The notes: generated by a model not told the origin, from the letters alone. Positions 33,950 through 46,571 are shown, numbered from the stretch's first letter. The stretch: 64,000 bases of DNA from Phlyctochytrium arcticum (GCA_025602905.1 JAHLKI010000051.1:31408-95407), one strand, 5' to 3'. Made by a program: numbers and translations.

Positions 33950-34600
33950 ATCATTGGGAAAAGTTGAATGTCTTTTTAGGGTAGGGAACAAAGGTTGTAA
34001 AATAGATAGGCTAGTGTAGATAGTCATTCAGCATAGACAATCAGATAGGTTCGTGACTAGTCTTGGAGAGTTGGTGCAATATGGTTGGAAGACATAGATT
34101 TGCGCAGCATATTGACTTGACATTGAAAACTCGGACCGATCAAAATAGCCTGCTTCAGAGCCTGCTTCCTGATCCCGATTTCATTCCCGTCTCGGTGCCT
34201 GCCTGCCTCTGCCTAATCAAACATTTCCAGCTCAACTACCTACCAGCTCTTAGACGCATTTTTTTAATTCATTGCACTAATCCCGGGTCTGCTCAAAGAG
34301 CCTATAAGGAGGAAGGAAAGCTTATAGATTCCAGTAATTGGTCCAACTGTTGTTCTGTGGACGTTCCAGGGAGTACTTGAGAAATATCATACCATGTTTC
34401 TTACCCAGATCCCAGCCCAGACCCCTCCCTCTCCATAAAATCTCCTAAATTTCCATCAGTCACATATCCCCCGTACGACGCCAGATAATCGGAGCGAGAT
34501 AAACACGTCGGCCGCGAGGCAAAGACGTCGCTGGAGGCATCGCGGCCTTCCTTTCTGCACCAAACCAGCGATCCGCGACGACGACGACGGCCGGCGGCGT
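33950..34600. other. Intergenic, nothing recognised
   Basis: Spacer between two plus-strand genes, 650 bp. It must hold the terminator of the basic protein gene and the promoter of the kinase-like gene. Short ORFs have no support. Confidence 0.5.
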
Positions 34601-35694
34601 ATGGATAGAAAGGGAAAGGGCCCGTCGCCAGAACATCGATATGTGTGCAGCAAGCAAGGGTTATTGAAGCCACAGGTAACAGGGCATCTCACTTTTACCA
34701 CGACAGCCAAAGAAACTAACTGAGATTGTCTAGGAACCAACGGATATTGTGGACGGAGATGATACACATACGCAGACCGCCGTAACGCTCAAGCGTTTTC
34801 TGGATCCAGCAGCCGCCGAAGCAGAGCGCCAAATTGTCCAGTTGCTCAAAGAATCCGACATCCCTCACGTCCCCCGGCTTCTCAATGTTTATTTCGATGA
34901 GGTTGCGGAACGCACCGTTTTGGTCTACCCCGCAACAGTTGCAATACCATTGAGCCCGCCACCAGATCTGATTTCGATTGCCAAGTATGTGGGACATATA
35001 GCAAAGGTTGGGAGCTGCAAAAACCGTCAAAAGTCAGATCTGATTTGTTTATCTTCTATAGCTGCTACTGGCCATTCATACCCTGAAACTCACTCATAAT
35101 GCCATTGCACTCCCGGGTCTACGACTCGACCCGGATACTGACACTCTGGTGCTGATGAACTGGGACAAGGCAACCTTCTCCGACACTGTCTCTCCCAATA
35201 TCCCCACATCGGCCATGACTGCAACCATGGCGGCGTCTGTGGCCGCTAGCTCTCCCTCCTCATTTACAGCAGGGGACATCTTGGGCTTGGGAGTTGTCTT
35301 GGGCCGGTGGCTGGAGCCGTACCTTCCGCAGGTATCTCTGAGATACTTGGGATCTGCCCTGGTCCGCCGAACAACCACGACCTACATTCAACGCCAGCTA
35401 CAGGGTAAGTTGGATGCCAAACAACAAGGGCGTGAGCCACCTTGGCATCCTGCAATTGCCGCTGGCGTGGATCTACTCAGTCGGCTACTGGAAGAAAATC
35501 CCTCGGTGCTCATTTCCCCGGCCGACATTCTTCGCCACACTTTTATCGTTCAAGACGCAGATTTCTTTACGGGCACAGATTTCGCCACGTATAGCAACGT
35601 CCTGGCCCGCGTCAATCTCAGAGGTCTCTCGCGAGGCTCTCCTGCCCAACGGGAACCCATCATTGTCGTAAAAGGGCGGGAAAAGACGATTTGA
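34601..35694 (+). CDS. Degenerate protein-kinase-like protein (pseudokinase)
   Basis: Exons 34601-34675, 34734-34988 and 35062-35694 give 320 aa. The fold signature is a protein kinase C-lobe: LLLAIHTLKLTHNAIALPGL sits where the catalytic loop HRDxKPxN is expected, VLMNWDKATF where DFG is expected, DILGLGVVLGRWL where DxWSxG is expected, and DLLSRLLEENPSVLISPADI matches subdomain XI. The catalytic Asp and the DFG motif are thus missing, so phosphotransfer is unlikely. The N-terminal HRYVCSKQGLLKP resembles Cdc7-like N-lobe inserts only faintly. A scaffolding role is inference. Confidence 0.65.
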
Positions 35695-35806
35695 GTCAGC
35701 ATGGTACATTTCGAAACGATAAATAAAGATAATATTGTACATAGCACTACGGAAAAACACAATTCATACTACTTAAGTATAATCTACATCCTAACTACAC
35801 ACCTTC

Positions 35807-37785
35807 CTAGTCAAGAGCGGTCCATTCCGTTCGTTGCTTTCCTCTCCTCTTGTTCTTTTTGTCATGAGCCTTTCGTTCCTTTGAGGAGGTATCCATGACA
35901 GAGGGTGTAGCACCCTGATGGGGGTAAAGTTTGACTCGCGCAAAGTCGCCAACGGGATGTTTCCCCATAGCTCCAGCATGTACAGTCGTCTTTTTTGGTG
36001 CAAAGAAGGCACTGTCGATAGCTGACGATTCTTTCGATACTTGGTTGGATTTGGGAATCTGAGTGCCATCCGCGGCTTCCGACACTGACTCCTGTTCCGC
36101 CGCAGCCTCTTGCTCGGCGGCCGTCTCGGGCTTGCGCTTGGCGAACCGTTTGTCTTGGTACATGGGCGCATTGAACGCATCCGAGTCAATGCCGGGTGGC
36201 GGATGTGCGTACAGAATTCTTCCACTGACATAATCCTTCAGGATATATCGGGCAGCACGGGCTTCATCCGGGTTACCCTGACTACTCTTGGTGTAGCCAC
36301 GGGCAATGGCGTAGGATTGGAGTAGCTCGGTTCCGGTGGGTTGGCGGTCTTCGTGGATACCTTCGCCGTTACGGGTTCGGACCTTGATCGTGTACACGTT
36401 TTCCAGAACCCATTTTGGGACGCGACGTCCAACTAATGCTGCAGGCCCGGTAAACTCGCGCAATTGATCAATCGGAAGAATGCCGTTGACGACCAGGTCG
36501 GCCTTGGTGGTGGCAAATGAGGGGAACACAAGACCGGGACAATCACAGAGCACCACTTCATCCGACAAATGAATGGTTTGGAAATGCTTGGTCTTTCCTG
36601 GGGTAGATGAGACTGTGACACGTTTGGTGCCTACCAATGCATTGAGGGTGGAGGATTTTCCCACATTGGGGTATCCGACAAATCCAATCATCTTTTTGGC
36701 GGGGCCCGTTGCCCCAGCGGGTCGGGAAAGCGGGTCGGGACACTCTGCCATCAGGAGCGCAACTAGTTCGTCGGCGTCGACGGTACGAGCCCGCTCGGGA
36801 ACATCTGCCTGCGAATCTTTTGCTTTCACATAGGTAGGTTCAGGAGCAGGATGTTCAGTCTTTTCGCCTTCCTCCTCTTCATCACTACTCTCCTCATCGT
36901 CACTCTGAGCAGCCTTTCGCTCAGCTTCCTCTGCCAATCGCTCTTCTTCGGCCCGCTTCGCCTCCAACTCTGCTTCCAATTCCTCTTTGGCCAACGCGGC
37001 CGAGAAGAATACATATCGTATTCCCTGCTTGTCAAACCAGTCGGCCCACTGTATCCGTTGCTCAACCGTCAACATATCAGCCTTGTTGACCAAAAGCAGA
37101 TTCTTTTTTCGCTCATCCACTTCCTTGACGTAGGCCTCTAAATCTGTTGATCGGAACAAAATCGGGTTTCGCGAATCAACAATCTGAACAACCAAATCGG
37201 ACCGCTCAATCACACGCCACAATTGCCGCCAAACTTCCAAATTCCGCTCGTACGGCGTCATAATCAGCCCCTTTTCCTCCTCCAGCTCAACCAGTCCGCG
37301 CCGCCATTCCAAAAACGAGTCATTCTCTCTCCGTTTCAATTCCTCAGGCGTGGTTTTGGAATCCCAATAGGGCCGACGAGGGACAGTCAGTAAATGCCGA
37401 TGCTCCTTGTGCTGTTGCAGCGTCTCCCGTTCCTGATCGGCACTGAGAATGTACGGGTCGTTATCCGAGCTCGAGACTACTGTGACATTCAACCGCTCGG
37501 CAGTGAAATCCGTTCCAGCAAGTTGGGCACTGTTCAAAAACGCTTCCAAGTCGTTTTCTTGGGTAATCGATTGCATCCTTGTCCAATTTGCTGTTGAATC
37601 ATCGACTTCAGCCGTATGCTGTTGCACTCGCGGTGTCAGTCTTATGCGCTTCGTCTTGATAAACAAAAACATGCAAAGCTTACCCGAATGGATCCGTCGG
37701 GATTTTGCTGACTGTTGGGGGTGAACCGGGAGCGCATAAGCGACTTGCCCAGGCCCACCTTCTTCTTGCTTGTTGGTAGTCCCAT
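35807..37785 (-). CDS. LSG1: Lsg1, circularly permuted GTPase for 60S subunit maturation
   Basis: Exons 37785-37684 and 37618-35807 give 637 aa. GTPase motifs come in permuted order: the G4 motif LLLVNKADML (about residue 210) precedes G1 GYPNVGKSS (about residue 370) and G3 DCPGLV, which defines the YlqF/YawG family. The long acidic insert between them (KAAQSDDEESSDEEEEGE) and the C-terminal basic tail (KERKAHDKKNKRRGKQRTEW) are typical of Lsg1. In yeast it releases the export adaptor Nmd3 from cytoplasmic 60S subunits. The first short exon encodes MGLPTSKKKVGLGKSLMR, the conserved basic start. Confidence 0.95.
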
Positions 37786-38272
37786 TGCTGTTGCTTTTTC
37801 GACAATTTGGTGCTTGACAAAAGCACGGTTGAAGATTTGAAATTTCGCCTGCGCGAACAAACTGAAACCAAAAATAATTAGCATTGGAACCGGTTTCTTG
37901 GTAATCACAAACTCTCGAAATTCCGCTCTCGATCGTCGGATTTCCAGACGCAAAAGATCCTAGAGAAATAACTCAGACCCAGCAATCTAATATGCAAAAA
38001 TGAAGGCACAATCTTAATCTTTGAATGAGGCTCCAATACAATTTGTTGAGTAGTGCATAGTGTAGACGGTATTAGCGAATGCGTGTATCCTCAAATTAGT
38101 CCAGATGTTGTAATCCCTGGCCCAAAAACCCAGTCATCATCATATTTCCCTTGGGACAACTTTGGAAAGAGAATCATAAACATTTTTAAAAAAGCCGGTA
38201 CTGATTACGAGCCCATCTTACACAAGTTCTTTCGACACCCGGGTTTGACAGGCGCCCCCGCTCATCCTGGCG
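37786..38272. promoter_or_regulatory. Divergent intergenic region between LSG1 and the coiled-coil gene
   Basis: 487 bp between divergent ATGs. Both promoters must lie here. No clear core motif was seen; short ORFs on either strand lack support. Confidence 0.45.
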
Positions 38273-40478
38273 ATGGCCTCCTATACCTATCCTGCGTTTC
38301 AACTCCGACAACCTCTTGGTCGAGGATTCCCCACATCCAATGCAAATGGTTAGAACCGTCCAAGTCTTTGGTTTCCTCAAAGATGCTTTGAGTACTCAGG
38401 CTTCCCTTATGTAGCAAAACAACCACGCTCAAGCTCACATTCCCGTCGCCCAAGATCCTCCCCCTCACCCACCCACCCTTCAACTCAGCATCATCAACAT
38501 GTAGATCTGGGGCAGATTGCCCGGCCCGGGTCACGAAGCCGCTCAAGAAACGTTTGCAAGTCGCCGGAGCGGTCATCAGTTGAAGATGAATACGTCAAGA
38601 ATCTGCAACAGCAGATCTACCTTTTGGAGCTGGAAACTCGTTATCTGTAAGTTGGGAGGATATTGAATCTTGGATTCTGGGATCAGCATTCTCATAGTAT
38701 TGCTTATGATCAGGCGGACAGGCAAACAGGGCGTAGGTAAAGACAGTGCTCACATTTAAGATTCTACCACCAGTCTATTCTAATCCGATTTCATCAAGAC
38801 GATACGCCGTTTCCGCTTCAGCACGGGGCAAATGCCAAAAATGGTGGCGACGACATGATCAGTCTCACCACACAATCAGCACCCCTAAACGATGTGATTC
38901 GGGGTCTGAAGATCAAATATGTCGAGCTGCAGGAGGGGCATAAGCGGGAAACCCAGGTTTGATCAGTCTCTAAACAGCCCCTAGACGTTGGGACACTGAC
39001 AAGGTATTGGTTACAGAAATTACAAGACACGATACAAAAACTCCAAACCGCCAATCGGATATCCACTCTCCAGCAAACCTCCTTGACCCAGGAACGTGAT
39101 ACACTCACCACAGATCTAAAAACAATGAAGGACATGCACAATTCAGAAAAAGATGGGCTGTACCATACGATCCATTCTCTGCGGCAGGAAAATGAGAATC
39201 TCAAGGCTGAAGGAAAGCGGTGGGAGTTGTCGTACGAGCGATGTCGAGAGGAAAAGGAAATCCTGGGCGCCAATGCTGCCGAAATCAAGTCGGAAATAGA
39301 AAAGTTGAACGGGCAGGTCAGACTGGAGTCCAAATTGTGAGACGTGAGATTTTGCAATGCTGATGTGGGAAACATAGGTTCAGGAACAGCTTACAATCAA
39401 CGACAAGCTGAAGAGAAAGTATGAAGAAATGAGCCGCGAAAAGCAGCGCTTGGAGGTCGGTTACTGCGCAATGTGCTCATGTCGTGCTGCCATGTCTGAC
39501 AGTGCTTTTCACAGGCCAAACTGGAGAATACCGGCAAACCCGATGAAGACGTGATAGACCCGTCCCAAATAGAGGGTCTCGAAGCTACGATACGGGACTT
39601 GAGAACTCAATTGAATCAGGCACAAACCATGCAGCAGCAGTCGGATCATTTGCGCCTCAAAATATCAGCCGATTGCTCAGATTTGGTTAAACTGAATGTG
39701 GAGCTTCGAGGAGAGATTGACAGTCTGCGGGATCAGCTCCGTAGGGAAAAGGACCGACGAGACGATAAGAGTCGGGGGCGGGCTGAGTGGATGAAGGAGG
39801 CTGAACGGGAAAGGGAAGAGGGAGAGAGGTTCCGTGATGAGGTGGGCATGTACCGCATCAAGATTGAGGTTGGGGAGAAGAAGAACCTTGAGCTGATAGA
39901 AAAAGTGAGAAAGAATGAAGACTCTACCAAGCAAGCCAATTAACAAATGGATGGCACAGATGAAGGTTGCCGAGATTGCTTTACAAAAGGCAACAGAAGC
40001 GCGAGCTGCCCTGAATGAACGCATAAAGTCTCTCGAAAACAGACTGCACGAGCAAACGCTGCAGTTGGTGCAAGTGAACCAGGACAAGAGGTATTTGCCT
40101 CATTCAGAAATGCCACCTCATAACTACCTTCTAATGCTTTCTTCTAGTCTCCTGGTGGATGATCTGGCCGCTCTTCGCAATACTCATGCCCTCAATATCA
40201 AAAAGCTCCAAGCCGCCATTGCCCAAACGCACGAGCTCAAAATCGAGATTGAAGCCTACAAACGCGACGGCAAAGGGAAGGAAGAACTGGAGCGATTGTT
40301 GCGAGAGGTGGAATGGAGCGGTGAAAGTTATCTGGGACTCATGAAGGGCGTCAGAGAGTTTATGCGTGGTAAAGGGTTTTTGACCGAAGGGGGTCGAAAG
40401 GGTGAAGATACGCATGATAGCGGGGGCAAAAGCTTGGAGGATAAACGAAATGAGCAGCAAAGCGATGATGAGGCATAG
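38273..40478 (+). CDS. Coiled-coil protein, 568 aa, nine exons with a 19-nt micro-exon
   Basis: Exons 38273-38348, 38400-38646, 38714-38732, 38822-38956, 39017-39316, 39378-39455, 39515-39904, 39960-40090 and 40148-40478; phases agree throughout. The N-terminus MASYTYPAFQLRQPLGRG is followed by an Arg/Ser/Pro-rich stretch, then DEYVKNLQQQIYLLELETRY begins an almost unbroken heptad pattern to near the end. The last 40 residues are polar. The YVKNLQQQIYLLELE block looks like the conserved start of a eukaryotic coiled-coil family, maybe ciliary or centrosomal, but I cannot name it. If flagellar, it would fit a zoosporic fungus. Exon 3 is only 19 nt. Confidence 0.75.
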
Positions 40479-40768
40479 AACACATAGATATAGCGAGACT
40501 TCAAGAAGTGTTGATCGAGTTGATGTATATTGAAATCCTATAGACCAGAGAGCGTATTGATACTGAACAACTGAAACCACAAAATTCCATCCTGCGGAGC
40601 AAATCCGATTCTAGTTTTTTTTCCACCGATCTTTAGGATTCGGAGAAAAGATTGGAGGGATTCCGAGGGAAGAACGATGGGAATCCCATCATGTCATGAC
40701 TTTTTGGTGGCTTGGGCAAATCTCGGATTTTGATCTCCGCTTTGTGACTTTCGTTGTTTCAAGATCGC

Positions 40769-40775
40769 TATATAG
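40769..40775 (+). promoter_or_regulatory. TATA box of the glutamate 5-kinase gene
   Basis: TATATAG lies 60 nt upstream of the ATG at 40835, followed by an A-rich leader. Spacing suits a core promoter. Confidence 0.45.
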
Positions 40776-40834
40776 ATCACCAAGGACAAAGAAACTCAAG
40801 ACAACTACACAAAGAGTAGAGAATATCAAGTATT

Positions 40835-42363
40835 ATGACTAGTAGCGAACCGTCGGCTGGTTTCGTCCTCCCTCCCCGGCAATCCTCGGGCCCACCCACC
40901 GTCGTCTTGAAACTCGGCACCACTTCCATATGCGACGAAGCAACCTACCTTCCCAAGCTAGCCGCTCTCTCTGCACTGGTAGAAACGATTGTTTCCCTTC
41001 GCTCCCGAGGATTCAAAGTGGTGGTGGTGTCGAGTGGGGCTGTAGGGGTGGGATTACGACGACTGGGTCTCACCCGCCGGCCAAAACATTTGGCCACAAA
41101 GCAAGCCGTGGCAGCTGTCGGCCAAGGACGCTTAATGGCCCTCTATGACAACCTGTTTCAGCATTTTGATGTCCCAATCGCCCAGGTACTCTTGACGAGG
41201 GAGAATTTGGCTGAGGTTTGTGCTCTGTTCTGATGAATATAAACATAGATGTGATACTGAAATGTAACCTCTAGCGATCTCAATACCTCAACGCATGTAA
41301 TACCTTTCGGGAACTGTTGACTCTGAATGTAGTTCCCATCGTCAACGAGAATGACACGGTTTCCAATGCCGAGATCCGTTTCGGGGACAATGATACCCTC
41401 TCTGCCATAACAGCCGGAATGGTCCATGCCGACTATCTGATCCTTATGACCGATGTACCATGCTTGTATACCGACAATCCCAAAACAAATCCGGCGGCGG
41501 TCCCGGTCCGCGTGGTAGAGGACGTCTCCGAGCTCCGGGAAAAAGGTAAGTTTTTGTTACATATTCAATAATACTCAAGGGCTCATACTTTGCTTACGCC
41601 TACAGTCAATGTATCTTCTGCCGGCTCATCCTTGGGAACAGGCGGAATGGTGACCAAACTGATTGCTGCCGATCTGGCCGCTGCAGCCGGTTGCATGACA
41701 ATCATAACGCAAGGGAATAACCCAGCTCTCATCATTGACATTCTCGGCGAAATTCAAAGCTACTACGATAAGTGCGCGCAATCCCCCATCACATCATCTC
41801 CCACATTACACACATCATCATTGACCTCGACACCAACCACGGATCGGTCCCCCCTTTTCTACCCATCACACGGCACTTTTTTCCTGCCTCGCCCGGACGC
41901 CATGCTGGATCGCAAATGGTGGATCTTGCACGGCTTAAAGCCATTTGGAGCCGTTTATCTGGATCGGGGGGCAGTCAAGGCTGTGCTTGGACGGCACCGC
42001 AGCTCCTTGTTTGCTGCTGGTGTCGTCAATCTTGAAGGAACATTCAGCGCTCAACAGTGTGTCCGGCTGTTGGCCGTGGTGGAAGATCCTCCATCCAATG
42101 ATGAAGGATCTGCTGCTAGCCCCACAACACCTTCCCCAACATCCTCAAAACCGTCGAGGCAACGAGTCGTTGAGTTGGGCCAGGGACTTGTCAACTATTC
42201 ATTTACGGAATGCCACCGAATCAAGGGCCATAAATCGGCCGAGATTGAGTCTCTGCTGGGTTATGTCGATTCGGGGTGCGTTATCCACAGGGATAATCTC
42301 GTGATTACGAATCGAAAACTGGACGTGGACACTGTGGTTTTGCGAGGATCCGAAAATCTTTGA
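40835..42363 (+). CDS. PRO1: Glutamate 5-kinase (proline synthesis) with C-terminal PUA domain
   Basis: Exons 40835-41215, 41275-41545 and 41606-42363 give 469 aa. It phosphorylates glutamate with ATP, the first step of proline synthesis, in the cytosol. The kinase domain shows [74 protein letters not shown] and [15 protein letters not shown], all classic for the amino-acid kinase fold. The PUA domain follows from about residue 330 with [20 protein letters not shown] and [13 protein letters not shown]. Two Ser/Thr/Pro-rich inserts (about 41790-41850 and 42080-42160) are not usual in bacterial ProB. Convergent with the ELM1-like gene, 132 bp apart. Confidence 0.95.
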
Positions 42364-42495
42364 ATCTGGTATTCACACTGCCACACAGATAATTTATTTG
42401 AAAGTCACAAGCTCTATGTATGGTATATATATGCTATTTACAATTTCTGTCGAAATATATAGTTTGGGGTCCAGCCGTTCGCCTCTCAATAGGAT

Positions 42496-44521
42496 CTACA
42501 GTTCCCGAGCAGGTTGTTGATCACCCCACAACAGCTGCTCCACCCGCTCGGCAATCCGTTGCGCATGACTTGTCCCTGTCTCGACGTTCCCGTCCCCAAA
42601 TCGCCATGGCAAATGCTCTCCAACATCACTTAGTACATCTGTTTTGTCTTCTACTGCAAATTGTCCGCGCGATGGCATAAACACTCTCGCCCGGCGTCCC
42701 GCAATCAGTTGTTTCATAAATGTGTGGCAGGATCCGCGGGTAGATGTTGGGTGCCCGATTAAGTACAGTGGTTTGCTACCAAGCCCAAAAAACATCAGCC
42801 AACGCTTTTGTAGCAAGATTTGTGGCACATCAGCATACCTCAATTCCAAACATTCTGAAACCAGACCAATATTTCCAGCCGTGACGGCGATATGGGTAGC
42901 TACAGCCAAGAGGGATTCATAGGGATTGTCGTTTTGTTGATCGTGATGACACGCTTCAAGGGGTTGAGCGTCATGAAAGTATACTCGGGATCGCTCTTCG
43001 GGTGTCAGACGGTCTAGCCACGTTGAAAATATGAGTTTGGTCGCGGGAGACACATCCGATGAGAGGTGGAGTAAGATGAGACCATCATGAAGACTTATAA
43101 CACGCTGTATTGAAAACGGTTAACAGTGGTAAAAGGAGGGAAGTATCATGGTATCCGCATACCTTCATTTGTTGAGTGAGACGCGATATATGCTCACTCT
43201 GCCATGGAAAATCACGTTCCCGCTCACCCCCTCCAATCGAGACTGCGACTACCAATCGACCCTCGTCTCCAATTGTCACTTTATGTTCTTGCAGATAGCT
43301 ATTTAGCTTTTGAATGTGAGGCCCTCGGCCTTCCTCCAGTAGTGCTTTCCCACGGTCCAAAATCTGTTGACCGGGAGCTGCCAAAAACCAATCTGAAGGC
43401 ACGATCCGCGGTTCAGTCGTCAGGGACGTCGCCAATGCCAGGGCGGGCCATTCAAATTTGGCCAGCACGACACAGTCAAAATCTGATGCTTTGACAAACG
43501 GGGCGTGCAAGTGAATTGTTTTCAAGGGTTTGATGGGAGATGATCGCGGAAGCGGTGAGACTTGGGCAAGATGATGGCTGGATATCTTTTTTTGGGCTTC
43601 GTTGGCATCGTCTGAGGCCTTCCACATGCTTTTGACGTGCAGGTTGGCCAATGTTGTTTTTTCACAAGAGCTGATAACGACGTCCGGTAATTCCCCGCGA
43701 AAATCATCCTTGTACCCTTCCATACTCTCCAGATAATAGGGCAGCTCATGGTTGCTTTCTACATATGCGCCATATGACTGGGAGCGGTAATCCACCAAAC
43801 GCTTCTGAAAGACGGGGAAGAGCCATTGGATAGAGGCTGCAGGGACAATATGCTTTATGGCAATGTTGCGGCACTTGAGGGACTGGGCAAGAGCAATTGC
43901 TTGCGCATCAAGAGATGGTCGACCTGCTGATATAATCCATGCTGTGCGCTCTGATGCCATATCCTGTGGTCGATCTTGTGGCCGATCTTGGTCCTGCGGA
44001 CTAGATTTGCTTGTGGTCGTGATTGTTACATCCTGACCAAGATACGAGACATTAGACGTCGCCGTTGAAGTCTTGGTAAAGGTCTCGCTGGGGGTACCGC
44101 TGGACTTGGATACATTCATTGCCGGTCGTGGAGATTGAACGGTGGAAATCGTGCTTGCGCTGGGAACGGTCTTATCGGGCACACGGCGTGAGTCCGGTAT
44201 TGACCTTGATCCCTCACTACCAGAGATGAGATTCGTAGTCTCGGGAATAGGCCCAGACGTATGATTGAGCTTTGCTGTGGACAAGGCCGATCGAGACGAC
44301 TTTGTTCTAATTATTTCCTCAGAGTCGGCTGAAGTTTCCCACTTGTCAAAGAGATCAAACTGCCCCCGTGGAGAAACTTTGCGCCAAATCGCTTTGGAAT
44401 GAGCCTGCCGGCAAGGTCGGCATATTGATGTTGAACGTCTCGAGATGTTTGTCCTTGAGCCTGTGATGTACGCTAGGACGTCCAGCGACACTTGTGACGG
44501 CACAAAACCTTTGGCCGACAT
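42496..44521 (-). CDS. ELM1-like (Mito_fiss_Elm1 domain) protein
   Basis: Exons 44521-43163 and 43104-42496 give 655 aa. The first 190 residues are Ser/Thr-rich with RPQDRPQD near the end; a CxxC pair (CRPC) occurs near residue 36. The rest matches the ELM1 domain known from plant mitochondrial-fission proteins and bacteria: AWIISAGRPSLDAQAIALAQ, LPDVVISSCEKTTLANL, FDCVVLAKFEWPAL, LVVAVSIGGGERER and NPYESLLAVATHIAVTAGNI, then ADVPQILLQKRWLMFFGLG. It looks like a GT-B-like fold. In plants ELM1 recruits the dynamin-related protein to mitochondria; whether this protein does so is unknown. Confidence 0.75.
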
Positions 44522-45051
44522 TTTGCACCGAATGTACTAATCTGAGTTCCGCGCCAGGGACAGCACTTTGATGGACGGAAAGAGCCTACTACTTCCAGCC
44601 GTGCGTTGGTAAAGGTGTACTATCTGTGAGTGTGGCGGAAAGACTGTGATCTCATGTCCAAAAAAACCAGTTGGAGAAATTCTGGGAGAAATTTGTGGTT
44701 TTGCTTACCGCCAGTGGTTTCACAGCCACTCTGAATCAGCATCGGAGTTCTGGAGGAGTTCTTCGAGACTTCGACCTGGGGCTACCTGGGATCTTCAAAG
44801 TTTGCTTGAAAGCAAGGCAGGATGAGAACTGTAACGGGAATGTGCCAAAGAGGCCACACAGTCTGTAAAGGGGACATTGTGAGCTTGGATCAGACAATCA
44901 ATGAACGAGCATAGAAATTAGAGAGTTGTCCCTGTCCCGCTGGGATAATGAATGGTTAATGTAATATACAAATGTTACTGTTTGAGCGTCTTTTGCTGTA
45001 ACTATTCTAGCATATCCGCCGACTATATTGTCTCAGCAATACTATAGTGTT
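44522..45051. other. Intergenic, nothing recognised
   Basis: 530 bp holding the ELM1-like promoter and the 3' region of the GPI-type gene. No gene or clear motif. Confidence 0.5.
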
Positions 45052-45640
45052 CTAGACGAAAAGGGCAGCAACTCCAGCTGCAGCCACAGCGGCGCCGACT
45101 CCCACCTTGATATTTTCAGCATTGTTTTGCGCACTGACGGTATTTGTTGGTGCGGGAGTGTTGAATGTTGGCGTGGGAGTGGGTGCGGCAGCGGTACCGG
45201 CCAAGGTGGGGAAAGCAAGGGAACTTCCACTGGGACGGGTGGCAGTCAGAGTATTGGCAGGTTGGCAGGCGCTGCAGTATTGTGATACTGACTGGCCGAT
45301 GGAAGTTATAGAGTTGGAAGTGGTACAGAAGGATGACAAGCTATGATACATCAGTATTAGTACAAGTAGGTCTGCTGGGAACAATACACGCAACACTTTA
45401 CCATCCAGCGATTCCCTGGAAGCCCTTGCAGAGACAGCAATAGTACTGCTGTTGGTTGTTCTGGACGTTGGCGCAGGCGGCCTCCACCACTGTTCCTGGA
45501 CGAGCTGGTTGACCGAGGCCGTCCGTGATGGAATTGGAGACACACTGGTTGAATGTGACCTGTCCTACACCGCAATCCGTGGCATACTGGGCGGCAATCA
45601 AAGCGGGGAAAACAAGCAGGAGGGTGGAAGTAATGTGCAT
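45052..45640 (-). CDS. Cysteine-rich secreted protein, probable GPI anchor
   Basis: Exons 45640-45402 and 45340-45052 give 175 aa. A signal peptide (MHITSTLLLVFPALIAAQ) leads into a small domain with about ten Cys: CGVGQVTFNQC, then CANVQNN, YYCCLCKGF, and after the intron CLSSFC and QYCSACQ. A Pro/Thr/Ala-rich stalk follows, then a hydrophobic tail (VGVGAAVAAAGVAALFV) preceded by Asn residues, the layout of a GPI-attachment signal. This resembles fungal cell-wall or surface proteins, in pattern close to CFEM-like but not with clear CFEM spacing. A TATA box lies 77 nt upstream. Confidence 0.8.
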
Positions 45641-45716
45641 GTTGGTAGTACTTTGTTGTAAGTCTCGTAGGTGGTTGGAGTAGTGGGAAACTGTGGGATC
45701 TGCGATGGTGATGATC

Positions 45717-45724
45717 CTTTATAG
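45717..45724 (-). promoter_or_regulatory. TATA box of the Cys-rich surface protein gene
   Basis: The minus strand reads CTATAAAG, 77 nt upstream of the ATG at 45640. Spacing fits a TATA promoter, often seen in highly or conditionally expressed surface-protein genes. Confidence 0.5.
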
Positions 45725-46040
45725 CGGGCAAAGTCTTTTCTTTTTTGGGCAGAATGGCAAAAGTCCGCCGCCATGACTGTGCCTCCGGCGCTCTGACGCT
45801 GCAATTTCAAGGGCAAAGACATTTCCATCTTGGAAAACCCAATCAGCAACTGTCAATCTTTCGCCGTTTCATAACGATAAAGTAGGTTAGCTACCTGACG
45901 CGTTAGTGCCGAGATGCCACCGAAAAGAAAGGTAGATTGCGCGTCTTCACGTCTCATCGTCTCACGCTCCAGAGAACACTTGCCGCATGGCTACCGAGTT
46001 TCGCGGAATGCACTTGTTTTCGTTCATTCGTTCAAGTGGG

Positions 46041-46355
46041 GAATTGCCCCTTCAGCAGTCATGGCTGAAGGGAACTTGCGTTTCCTGGCAAGAGACCGAG
46101 TGATTCAATGCTCTTGGAATACTTGTCCAGACAGAGCGGGCTGGTGTTGTGCCGGTTCCGTATCTGTTCGTCCGCGCTCTTTAAATCTAGACGCGGGCCG
46201 GCTCGGTAGCCACGGTGGAAAGAGGGAGGGAATTGCCCCTTCAGCTGTCATGGCAAGGGAAATCGTGTTTCCTGGCAAGGGACCGAGTGCGTAAATACAC
46301 TTGGAATACTTGTCTAGGCAGAGCGGGCTGGTGTCGTGCCGGTTCCGTATCTGTC
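46041..46355 (+). repeat. Tandem duplication of an about 190-bp unit
   Basis: A segment beginning GAATTGCCCCTTCAGC at 46041 recurs at 46230. Both copies continue through CATGGC, TTTCCTGGCAAG, GACCGAGTG, TTGGAATACTTGTC, GCAGAGCGGGCTGGTGT and GTGCCGGTTCCGTATCTGT. They differ by scattered substitutions and small indels, so the event is not recent. Confidence 0.85.
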
Positions 46356-46571
46356 CATTTTATGTCCCTCTGACCATCGGCGGCGATGAAATCTTTCGGC
46401 GCATCATTCGAGAACGCTATGCAAAAGCGTGCAAAACGTAAGTGGCTCACGGGCATGTATTGAAATCATGTATACTCACCGGTACAACTTGCTTATTTTC
46501 TATATTGCGCCGTCGTTTCTGCATGCAATCCCACTTTCACTTGATTGATCTTCCCATCTGGAGCTGCAGGA

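Noticed and set aside
35807..36432. Plus- and minus-strand ORFs overlapping LSG1
   Set aside because: Shadows of the real coding frame, which carries all GTPase motifs.
40479..40834. Short ORF opposite the spacer before PRO1
   Set aside because: Only the coiled-coil 3' region and the PRO1 promoter are supported here; no other gene seen.
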